From Clostridiaceae bacterium (GTDB lineage Bacteria; Bacillota; Clostridia; Monoglobales; Firm-18), in NCBI GenBank assembly GCA_012511915.1, contig JAAZFB010000419.1, positions 1 to 7,643 of the forward strand: 7,643 bases of DNA, written 5' to 3'. The position numbers were made by a program, and so were the translations under genes. Within the stretch, counting starts at the first letter, position 1. Each line of letters opens with the position of its first letter. This document shows, piece after piece, positions 1-5,429 of this stretch. The notes under the pieces are model-generated. The model was not told where the DNA came from, did not search any database, and saw nothing but the letters and a program-made list of their open reading frames with translations.

Positions 1-864
1 GGTCAGGAAATGCTGCAGGGCATAAACAGCGCAAAGGAAACGGGCGCTCAGTTAGTTTTAGCAGATCGTAACATTCAGACAACTTTTATTCGTATTTGGC
101 GCGAATTAAATCTTTGGGACAAATGCAAGCTGATTTTCAGTCTGCTGTTTTCTTTTAGCGATGACAATGAAATGTCAAACGAGGATGTAAGCGAACTCTT
201 AAAGACAGATGTTTTAGAATCAGTTACTCTCGAAATGCGCAAGCAATTTCCTAAAATCGCTGAAATCTTAATCAGCGAACGAGATCAATATTTGGCTTAT
301 AAGATTAAAGAGGCTCCAGGGAATAAGATCGTAGCCGTATTGGGTGGCGCGCACGTTCCCGGCGTTAAGGAAGAAATATTTAAAACACAGGATATCAAAA
401 AGCTATCAGAAGTGCCACCCAAAAGCCCGATTTCTCGGATTATCGGTTGGGCAATTCCAATAGTCATTGTGGGGTTGATTGTTTATAGTTTTGTTATGAA
501 CATCTCAACCGGCATGCACCAATTATCAGCATGGGTTCTTTGGACCGGAGTGCTGGCAGCCTTGTTTACCGCCTTATCTTTTGGGCACCCCTTAAGTATT
601 CTAACTTCGTTAGTTGCGGCTCCGTTCACAACTTTAAATCCGCTGATTGCCTGTGGGTGGCTGACCGGTCTTGTTGAAGCGACTATAAGAAAGCCTGTTG
701 TTCAGGACATCAACAACATTTCTAAAGATATCTGCTCACTGAAAGGCTTTTTCAAAAACCGTTTTCTCAGAATTTTATTAATTGTAATAATGGCCAATAT
801 TGGGAGTTCAATTGGTTCCTTCGTTGCAGGCTTGGATATCGTCAAAACCCTATTTCGATTGTAG
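1..864 (+). CDS. TraB/PrgY-family membrane protein, C-terminal part (5' end cut by window)
   Basis: The frame is open from base 1 (G-Q-E before the first ATG at 10), so the true start lies outside the window. The visible part begins with a G-x-E-M stretch, then a basic segment with 'LVLADR' and 'TTFIRIW', and at about residues 108-117 (counted from the ATG at 10) a 'VLGGAH' motif. This is the pattern of TraB/PrgY (pheromone-shutdown type) proteins, which have a soluble domain with conserved Gly-x-x-His and Glu residues. The C-terminal half is hydrophobic, with likely membrane segments near residues 144-163, 172-190, 196-222 and 254-276. Bacterial and archaeal homologues outside the enterococcal pheromone system have no settled function; a metal-dependent hydrolase/protease role has been proposed for the fold. 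It is followed after 43 nt by the ZIP transporter gene and is probably in the same operon. The family call is fairly sure, the role is not. Confidence 0.8.
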   Translation, partial: GQEMLQGINSAKETGAQLVLADRNIQTTFIRIWRELNLWDKCKLIFSLLFSFSDDNEMSNEDVSELLKTDVLESVTLEMRKQFPKIAEILISERDQYLAYKIKEAPGNKIVAVLGGAHVPGVKEEIFKTQDIKKLSEVPPKSPISRIIGWAIPIVIVGLIVYSFVMNISTGMHQLSAWVLWTGVLAALFTALSFGHPLSILTSLVAAPFTTLNPLIACGWLTGLVEATIRKPVVQDINNISKDICSLKGFFKNRFLRILLIVIMANIGSSIGSFVAGLDIVKTLFRL

Positions 865-907
865 TTAGAGGCAGTAATTTAAGAACTGTTTCATAAGGAG
901 GAAGAAA

Positions 908-1630
908 ATGTCGGTGGGAACATTTACGTGGGTCTCAATTTTTGCAATAGGCGCAATGATCGTAAACAGCGTTGGGATCTGGTTTGTTTACAAGAATATC
1001 TCATGGGCGGAAAAAAACAAGGAGTTCTTCATGTGTTTTGCCGCCGGCGTTTTAATCACTACTCCTTTGTTAATTGCATTTCCCCAGGCCATCGGGAAAA
1101 ACCCTAATTCCGGAATTGCAGCGTTAATGGGTTTTGTTTTTATGTTTTTCAGTAATAAGTTCATACTATATAAGACAAGCAAAGCATCGTTAGCCTTTGG
1201 AATTACTGCTCTGGAAGGGATAGGAATACATTCGTTTATAGATGGGATCATTTATTCTGTGACATTCAATGTGAGTACATATACCGGATTGCTTGCAGGA
1301 ATTGGACTGGTTGTACACGAATTTGCCGAAGGTGTGATAACTTTTTCCTTTTTGAGTAAAAGCGGGTTAAGCAAAAAGCGAGCTGGGATATTTGCTTTTC
1401 TTGTTGCGGCTTTGACAACCCCTGTTGGCGCTTTTGTAGCTTATCCTTTTGTAAGCAAAATGAACGAGTCGCTTTTGGGACTTGCATTGGGTTTTGTCGT
1501 TGGGGTTTTGATATATCTTTCAGCGTCTCATCTTCTGCCTGAAGTACGCGAACATGAGAAGAAACATGCGTATTGGGCTTTCCTGGCCGGTATTTTATTG
1601 GGCTTTCTCATATATGCAAGTAAAAAATAG
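908..1630 (+). CDS. ZIP-family divalent metal transporter
   Basis: A 240-residue integral membrane protein with about eight hydrophobic segments, the usual size for bacterial ZIP (ZupT-like) transporters, which import Zn2+, Fe2+ or related metals into the cytoplasm. The metal-path motifs are visible. Segment 4 has H108-S-F-I-D112-G, corresponding to the HNxxDG motif. Segment 5 has H137-E138-F-A-E141-G, corresponding to HEIPHE/HExPEG. Near the end is H208-L-L-P-E212. The second histidine of the eukaryotic HEIPHE motif is missing, as in many bacterial members. The long histidine-rich loop between segments 3 and 4 is absent. The start at 908 is set by an AAGGAGG ribosome binding site at 895-901, 6 nt upstream. 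It sits 43 nt after the TraB-type gene and 19 nt before metK. Family assignment is firm; substrate cannot be read from sequence. Confidence 0.88.
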   Translation: MSVGTFTWVSIFAIGAMIVNSVGIWFVYKNISWAEKNKEFFMCFAAGVLITTPLLIAFPQAIGKNPNSGIAALMGFVFMFFSNKFILYKTSKASLAFGITALEGIGIHSFIDGIIYSVTFNVSTYTGLLAGIGLVVHEFAEGVITFSFLSKSGLSKKRAGIFAFLVAALTTPVGAFVAYPFVSKMNESLLGLALGFVVGVLIYLSASHLLPEVREHEKKHAYWAFLAGILLGFLIYASKK

Positions 1631-1649
1631 AAACAAGAGGTCATTGAAA

Positions 1650-2831
1650 ATGGGTAAATTATTCACATCAGAGTCTGTCACAGAAGGTCATCCTGATAAA
1701 ATTGCGGATCAAATATCGGATGCAATTTTAGATGCTATCATTAAGGAGGATCCTTACGCCAGAGTTGCTGCAGAAACAACTGTCGCGACAGGACTTGCAC
1801 TTGTTGTTGGTGAGATCACGACAAAGGCATTCGTTAATATTCCGGAAGTTGTCAGACAGACAATCCGGGAGATTGGCTATACATCACAGGTGGGGGGCTA
1901 CGATGCTGATAGCATCGCAGTTTTAACAGCTATTGATGAGCAGTCGGCTGATATTGCTCTCGGCGTCGATAGAGCATTAGAAACAAAAAAAAGTGAAGTA
2001 GAAGCGGATTACGGAGCTGGGGCCGGCGATCAGGGTATGGTATTTGGTTATGCTACAAATGAGACGCCGGAATACATGCCAACAGCCATTACATATGCAC
2101 AACGTTTATCTAGGCAGTTAACCGATGTGCGTAAAAATGGAACATTAGATTATCTGAGACCTGATGGAAAAACACAAGTTACCATAGAACTAGATGAGAA
2201 CGGTAATGTTTATAGAATTGACACTATTGTTATATCAGCACAACATAGTCCCGATGTAACGCAGGAACAAATCCGAGACGACCTCATTTGTCATGTAATT
2301 ATCCCTGTAATTCCAAGTCGCTTAGTTGATAATAAAACAAAATACTATATAAATCTAACGGGACGATTTGTAATCGGTGGCCCGTTGGGTGATTCAGGAC
2401 TCACTGGTCGAAAAATCATCGTTGATACATATGGCGGGAGTGCTCGTCACGGTGGCGGCGCGTTTTCGGGCAAAGACCCAACAAAAGTAGACCGTTCTGC
2501 TGCGTATGCTGCTAGATGGGTAGCTAAGAATCTTGTTGCAGCAAGTGTGGCCGATAAGCTTGAAATAGAGATATCATATGCTATTGGCGTTGCAAAGCCT
2601 GTATCAATCTCTGTTGATACGTATGGTACCGGGAAGATTAAGGATAGCAAGATAATTGAGATCATAGAGAACGTTTTTGATCTTAGACCATCAGCAATTA
2701 TAGATACTCTTAATCTAAGAAGGCCCATCTATCGCAAAACTGCTGCATATGGGCATTTTGGCAGGACAGATATAAATCTACCGTGGGAGAATCTAGACAG
2801 AGTTAAGGAAATCTCCGCATATCTGATATAA
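1650..2831 (+). CDS. metK: S-adenosylmethionine synthetase (methionine adenosyltransferase)
   Basis: Makes S-adenosylmethionine from methionine and ATP, releasing phosphate and pyrophosphate; a cytoplasmic Mg2+/K+-dependent tetramer in known cases. The protein is 393 residues, the normal full length. Signatures seen: E12-G-H14-P-D-K17 at the ATP site, E42, Q98 in the mobile loop, G124-A-G-D-Q-G129, the G-R254-K255 segment, and the phosphate-binding loop from G268 (GGGAFSGKDPTKVDRS) with K275, K279 and D281. The closing 'YGHFGR' near residue 367 is present. I chose ATG 1650 over the upstream in-frame ATG at 1554. The latter would begin inside the ZIP gene, while 1650 gives the standard MetK N-terminus (MGKLFTSESVTEGHPDK) and has an AGAGG site 9 nt upstream. 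The 'INLTGRF' segment has Leu where Pro is common. No terminator hairpin with a T-run follows directly. Confidence 0.97.
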   Translation: MGKLFTSESVTEGHPDKIADQISDAILDAIIKEDPYARVAAETTVATGLALVVGEITTKAFVNIPEVVRQTIREIGYTSQVGGYDADSIAVLTAIDEQSADIALGVDRALETKKSEVEADYGAGAGDQGMVFGYATNETPEYMPTAITYAQRLSRQLTDVRKNGTLDYLRPDGKTQVTIELDENGNVYRIDTIVISAQHSPDVTQEQIRDDLICHVIIPVIPSRLVDNKTKYYINLTGRFVIGGPLGDSGLTGRKIIVDTYGGSARHGGGAFSGKDPTKVDRSAAYAARWVAKNLVAASVADKLEIEISYAIGVAKPVSISVDTYGTGKIKDSKIIEIIENVFDLRPSAIIDTLNLRRPIYRKTAAYGHFGRTDINLPWENLDRVKEISAYLI

Positions 2832-2912
2832 TACTGCATACAAACAAAATCATTTAAGAATAACAGAATATTTCCCTCTTCTCTTTTGAAGATCATTCAA
2901 GTGTACCACAAT

Positions 2913-2941
2913 TTGTCATTGAGACCGTCTTTTAATAAAAC
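2913..2941 (+). promoter_or_regulatory. Candidate sigma-A-type promoter for the small unit at 2950-3168
   Basis: TTGTCA at 2913-2918 (5 of 6 to the -35 consensus) and TAAAAC at 2936-2941 (4 of 6 to TATAAT) are separated by exactly 17 nt. Transcription would begin near 2948, right where the first hairpin starts. In AT-rich DNA such pairs occur by chance, so this depends on its fit with the elements downstream. Confidence 0.4.
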
Positions 2942-2949
2942 TACATACT

Positions 2950-2987
2950 TACAAGCCCTTCTTGGCATCAGCCAGAAAGGGCTTGTA
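2950..2987 (+). repeat. Hairpin at the presumed 5' end of the small transcription unit
   Basis: A perfect 11-bp inverted repeat, TACAAGCCCTT (2950-2960) with AAGGGCTTGTA (2977-2987). Inside it a further TGGC (2963-2966)/GCCA (2971-2974) pair leaves a four-base ATCA loop. The two stems are separated by one mismatch and one possible G-T pair, giving a long rod. No T-run follows on either strand, so it is not a normal intrinsic terminator. Its place just after the promoter candidate and before a ribosome binding site suggests a 5' stabilising or regulatory hairpin, or the end structure of a small mobile element. Confidence 0.55.
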
Positions 2988-3014
2988 TATGGAAAAAGAA
3001 AGGAGCGTACAAAC

Positions 3015-3158
3015 ATGGAAGACTGCAAATTGATCGCCATGCCGGGTAGTGTCAATAATATTTTACCCGGTCCAGTTCGAGTACCTCCGATTGGGGGGTC
3101 AAAGTATTTGTCAAACTTGTTATTTTTAATGATAGAGAGCCGTTTACTTTTAAAGTAA
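3015..3158 (+). CDS. Possible small protein of 47 residues, unknown
   Basis: ATG at 3015 is preceded by AAAGGAG at 2998-3004 with a 10-nt gap, a better signal than chance usually gives. The product starts MEDCKLIAMPGS and continues with a Pro/Gly/Val-rich part (about residues 19-28, PGPVRVPPIG), then a hydrophobic stretch near residues 32-40. I do not recognise the family. The stop codon lies inside the right arm of the 3134-3168 hairpin, so the last dozen or so residues are dictated by that stem. This argues either that the ORF is incidental to a structured RNA or that it is a leader-type peptide. The in-frame ATG at 2886 has no ribosome binding site and is less likely. Confidence 0.3.
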   Translation: MEDCKLIAMPGSVNNILPGPVRVPPIGGSKYLSNLLFLMIESRLLLK

Positions 3159-3168
3159 ATGGCTCTCT
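3134..3168. terminator. Strong hairpin between the convergent blocks, possible bidirectional terminator
   Basis: AGAGAGCCGTTTACTTT (3134-3150) pairs with AAAGTAAATGGCTCTCT (3152-3168) with a single G-T pair; the real loop is probably TTTTAAA. The stem is GC-rich at its base. It lies downstream of the small ORF on the plus strand and downstream of the ferritin-like gene (stop at 3242) on the minus strand. Neither side has a clean T-run directly after the stem: the plus side reads ACATTTCATAATAG and then TTTTT at about 3184. Termination efficiency is therefore uncertain. Confidence 0.5.
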
Positions 3169-3241
3169 ACATTTCATAATAGAATTTTTCTTACAGTAAA
3201 ATACGAATATAATGTTCTGGAATCAAGAAAAAATGATTAAA

Positions 3242-3547
3242 CTATTTGCCAAGTTTCTCTATTTCCTCTTCTACTTCCTCAGCGCCTTCCTGATAAAACT
3301 TCTCTTCATCGGGAGCTAACTCATGTAAAAGGCGAAGGAATTCACCGGCATGTACTCTTTCCTCGTCGGCAATATCCTTGAGTACCTCAATAGCCAGTTT
3401 ATTATCAGTTGACTCTGCCAACTGCATATAAAGCTGAATCGCCTCATATTCAGCGGATACCATGAAGCGGATTGCTCTGATCAGTTCGGCGTCGGTAAGT
3501 TTCTTTTCTTTCGCAAGTCCTGAAAATGGATGTCCAAAGTCTGGCAT
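3242..3547 (-). CDS. Short ferritin-like (half-ferritin, encapsulin-ferritin-like) iron-binding protein
   Basis: A 101-residue acidic helical protein. After a short N-terminal arm (MPDFGHPFSGLA) come two helices that carry ferroxidase-type ligands: E33 in 'SAEYEAIQLY', and E63-x-x-H66 in 'DEERVHAGEF' with E69 next to it. One E and one ExxH on only two main helices is the arrangement of encapsulated-ferritin-like proteins. These must pair to make a complete four-helix diiron centre that oxidises Fe2+. The similarity to the ferritin-like domain at the start of the archaeal (Pyrococcus) encapsulin fusion is from memory, not a search. The tail is Glu-rich (EEVEEEIEKLGK) and shows no obvious encapsulin-targeting peptide; no shell gene is in the window. 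It is the last gene of the redox operon, 35 nt after the rubrerythrin stop. A GAGGAG site (centred near 3558) precedes the ATG. Confidence 0.82.
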   Translation of the reverse strand: MPDFGHPFSGLAKEKKLTDAELIRAIRFMVSAEYEAIQLYMQLAESTDNKLAIEVLKDIADEERVHAGEFLRLLHELAPDEEKFYQEGAEEVEEEIEKLGK

Positions 3548-3582
3548 ATTAAATCTCCTCTTTCTTAAATCCCAATATTATT

Positions 3583-4245
3583 TTAATAGTTTTCTTTTCT
3601 TACTTCAAAATAGACTTGTGCGTATTTGCATACCGGGCATATTTCCGGTGCTTTTTTGCCGATTACAAGATGTCCGCAAACGCGGCATTCCCACATAACC
3701 TCTTCGCTTTTTTCAAAAACCTTCTGCATTTCTATATTATTGAGCAGATAGCGATAACGGGCTTCATGAGCTTTTTCAATTTCGCCGACTCTTTTAAACC
3801 TTGCAGCGAGTTCCGGGAAGCCTTCTGCTTCTGCGTCCTTTGCGAAGCGATCATACATATCTGTCCACTCGTAATTCTCGCCTTCGGCAGCGTGGAGCAG
3901 ATTCTCCGCAGTATTGCTCAGATGGCCTAGCTCTTCATACCAAATTCTTGCATGCTCCTGCTCATTTCTTGCCGTCTGAAGGAAAATGCCTGAAATCTGG
4001 TCATAGCCCTCTCTCTGAGCTATATTTGCAAAGTATGTATATTTATTTCTTGCCTGACTTTCGCCCGCAAAGGCTTCCATCAAGTTCTGTTCTGTTTTTG
4101 TCCCGGCATATTTATTGACGGAAGCAGCTTTCTCTTCCACCTTCTCAAATACGGATGCCGGCTGGCCACAACGAGGACATTTAAAATCCTCCGGGAGCGG
4201 TCCCTCATGAATATATCCGCACACTGTGCAGCGATATTTTTCCAT
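3583..4245 (-). CDS. Rubrerythrin from internal start (220 residues), alternative product of the fusion gene
   Basis: Inside the long fusion frame, ATG at 4245 (codon 172) begins a product typical of a rubredoxin-first rubrerythrin (MEKYRCTVCGYIHEG). It has a perfect AGGAGG (4254-4259) 8 nt upstream, at least as good as any other ribosome binding site in the operon. It would give rubredoxin, diiron domain and second rubredoxin, lacking the ferredoxin. This would be the normal gene if the fusion is recent, an artefact, or made only by readthrough. Both products may be made, one as a short form of the other. The diiron ligands and both rubredoxin cysteine sets are intact, so the short form should be able to act as a peroxidase. 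Confidence 0.62.
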   Translation of the reverse strand: MEKYRCTVCGYIHEGPLPEDFKCPRCGQPASVFEKVEEKAASVNKYAGTKTEQNLMEAFAGESQARNKYTYFANIAQREGYDQISGIFLQTARNEQEHARIWYEELGHLSNTAENLLHAAEGENYEWTDMYDRFAKDAEAEGFPELAARFKRVGEIEKAHEARYRYLLNNIEMQKVFEKSEEVMWECRVCGHLVIGKKAPEICPVCKYAQVYFEVRKENY

Positions 4246-4758
4246 CTTTTTATCCTCCTGTTTGTTATTGTTTTTATCAAGTATATCCAGCAGCTTTTCT
4301 ACAACTTCTTTAGGGAAGTCATCAGGCTGCGATTCTTCCAGCAATGACTTTAGGAAATCAATTGCATTTTGACTCTGAGGAAGCATGTATCCGGCTTCAC
4401 GTATCAGATCTTCGGTCATCAGCCGATTTGACATGGTAATCGCCTTGGCCAGCTGGCGCGCAATAGGATTATCTGAGGTTTCAGCTATTGCGGCAGCAAT
4501 TTTCTCCTGCTGCGCCTTGCTGGCGGATAGTGACCGCAGCGACGCCTGGACAGCTGCTGTTTTCTCCTGCTGAGGCGGAAACTCATCCGGAATCAGAGAT
4601 ATCGCATGTGAAGGACATGCGTCTACGCATGCTCTACAGCAGCTGATACATTTTCCCGCATCAATCTGACCAGTCTCTGTATCCGTTGCGCCGGTCGGAC
4701 AAACATAAAGGCAAAGGCAGTCCTTTGTACATAGACGAATATTTCTAACTGCGTGCAT
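3583..4758 (-). CDS. Ferredoxin-rubrerythrin fusion protein (2x[4Fe-4S], rubredoxin, diiron, rubredoxin)
   Basis: A 391-residue frame with four parts. (1) Residues 1-55 form a ferredoxin with two cluster motifs, C10/C14/C16/C20-P and C37/C40/C44/C48-P (C41 extra). (2) Residues 56-171 are a helical, charged region with no known domain. (3) Residues 172-210 form a short rubredoxin with C177, C180, C194 and C197. (4) Residues 215-345 form a rubrerythrin diiron four-helix domain with E233, E266-x-x-H269, the E310/E312 helix and E328-x-x-H331, followed by a C-terminal rubredoxin with C358, C361, C374 and C377. Rubrerythrins reduce hydrogen peroxide to water in the anaerobe cytoplasm, fed by rubredoxin-type iron. 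The ferredoxin part could supply low-potential electrons. Its ATG overlaps the stop of the upstream gene (TAATG), with AGGAGG about 8 nt before it. Parts 1-2 look like a complete ferredoxin protein, so this is probably a fusion by loss of a stop or a frameshift. A sequence error cannot be excluded. Confidence 0.8.
   Translation of the reverse strand: MHAVRNIRLCTKDCLCLYVCPTGATDTETGQIDAGKCISCCRACVDACPSHAISLIPDEFPPQQEKTAAVQASLRSLSASKAQQEKIAAAIAETSDNPIARQLAKAITMSNRLMTEDLIREAGYMLPQSQNAIDFLKSLLEESQPDDFPKEVVEKLLDILDKNNNKQEDKKMEKYRCTVCGYIHEGPLPEDFKCPRCGQPASVFEKVEEKAASVNKYAGTKTEQNLMEAFAGESQARNKYTYFANIAQREGYDQISGIFLQTARNEQEHARIWYEELGHLSNTAENLLHAAEGENYEWTDMYDRFAKDAEAEGFPELAARFKRVGEIEKAHEARYRYLLNNIEMQKVFEKSEEVMWECRVCGHLVIGKKAPEICPVCKYAQVYFEVRKENY
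4246..4259 (-). promoter_or_regulatory. Internal ribosome binding site within the fusion gene
   Basis: AGGAGG on the minus strand (4254-4259) followed by an 8-nt A/T-rich spacer and the ATG at 4245. In the long frame these bases encode Q-E-D-K-K. The site decides the start of the 220-residue rubrerythrin. A strong internal Shine-Dalgarno could also slow ribosomes translating the fusion. Confidence 0.65.
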
Positions 4759-5429
4759 TATACCGCCTCCTTTTCAATCTTTTTAATTTTCATGCTCGGC
4801 ACCTTACATACCGGGCAAATTTCAGGCGGTTCATCTCCGATATAAACAAAGCCGCAAATCTCACAAACATATACGTTTGTATTTTCAAGAAGCGCATCCT
4901 TCTGTTTCTCATATCTGCTAAGGAGAGATGAAAGTATCCTTGTAACCTTTTCTCCCCATACAAGGGCTCTGAGTGCCCCTCGATCAGCTTGAGCAGCAGA
5001 AACACTGTTTGCAGTTGCATAGCTTTCAAGATCTTTCTGAATCAGCGCAGACAAGGTCTCGAATTGATTTGCGTCTGCTGTCGCACTTTTGCTATTGTAG
5101 TATTCGGCAAGCTGGGTAAACAATCCGGCCTCTTCAGGGCGGTATTGCTTTTCGCATCCTTTAGAAAGATTGGAGCAAAGAGCGCTCAATTCCCCAAATG
5201 ACAGCTCACGCATGTCCTCCGCATACGATTCCTGGATACTGACGGGTTTTGCGGCAGGCTTTTCTTCTGCTGTTTGTTCCTTGAATTCTCCTTTGGTCGC
5301 GCCGCATAGAGGGCATGTCCAATCATCTGGTATGTCTTCCCACTTTGTTCCCGGCGCAATACCGCTATCCGGGATGCCTGCGGCTTCGTCATAAACATAG
5401 CCGCATACCGTACATACATATTTCTTCAC
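4758..5429 (-). CDS. Double-rubredoxin protein with unrecognised helical middle
   Basis: A 223-residue protein. Residues 1-50 are a complete classical rubredoxin (C6-x2-C9, C39-x2-C42, with the usual 'PGTKWEDIPDDWTCPLCG' core). Residues 187-215 are a second, short rubredoxin-like site (C189, C192, C205, C208, with 'GDEPPEICPVC'). Between them, about residues 60-183, is a helical region with no histidine and no ExxH motif. It therefore cannot hold a normal rubrerythrin diiron centre, although its length and helix pattern would fit a ferritin-like bundle that lost its metal site. The likely role is electron delivery to the neighbouring rubrerythrin; this is inferred from context. The start is GTG at 5429, with AGGAGG 7 nt upstream. 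It overlaps the stop of the DUF454 gene by four bases (GTGA) and shares TAATG with the next gene, so translation is coupled on both sides. Confidence 0.83.
   Translation of the reverse strand: MKKYVCTVCGYVYDEAAGIPDSGIAPGTKWEDIPDDWTCPLCGATKGEFKEQTAEEKPAAKPVSIQESYAEDMRELSFGELSALCSNLSKGCEKQYRPEEAGLFTQLAEYYNSKSATADANQFETLSALIQKDLESYATANSVSAAQADRGALRALVWGEKVTRILSSLLSRYEKQKDALLENTNVYVCEICGFVYIGDEPPEICPVCKVPSMKIKKIEKEAV

Larger units (their letters stand above)
2832..3241. other. Intergenic region between convergent gene blocks, with several hairpins
   Basis: About 410 nt with no confident gene. Bases 2832-2910 are AT-rich and I see nothing definite in them. From 2913 to 3168 there are, in order, a promoter-like pair, a hairpin (2950-2987), a ribosome-binding-site-like AAAGGAG (2998-3004), a 47-codon ORF (3015-3158) containing two smaller inverted repeats, and a strong terminal hairpin (3134-3168). 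The two smaller repeats are 3042-3048 with 3064-3070 (CCGGGTA/TACCCGG) and 3083-3088 with 3094-3099 (ACCTCC/GGGGGT, one G-T pair). Bases 3169-3241 are AT-rich without further structure that I can see. The ends of metK (2831) and the ferritin-like gene (3242) face each other across this region. Confidence 0.6.

Noticed and set aside
988..1487. Antisense ORFs inside the ZIP gene
   Set aside because: They are opposite-strand shadows of a clear membrane protein gene, with no ribosome binding sites or recognisable domains.
1554..1649. Longer metK reading frame starting at the in-frame ATG at 1554
   Set aside because: The added 32 residues overlap the end of the ZIP gene and do not resemble any MetK extension. 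The standard MetK N-terminus begins at 1650 with a nearby AGAGG.
1631..1649. SAM riboswitch before metK
   Set aside because: Only 19 nt are available, and no S-box-like structure is seen upstream, where the ZIP gene is coding.
2447..2728. Antisense ORF of 93 residues inside metK
   Set aside because: Shadow of the highly conserved metK coding sequence; its residues show no domain pattern of their own.
3071..3099. GTTCGAGTACC-like stretch resembling a tRNA T-arm
   Set aside because: No acceptor, anticodon or D arm can be folded around it, and the flanking pairings compete with it.
3616..4118. Plus-strand ORFs opposite the rubrerythrin gene
   Set aside because: Shadows of the diiron and rubredoxin coding sequence; no starts with ribosome binding sites.
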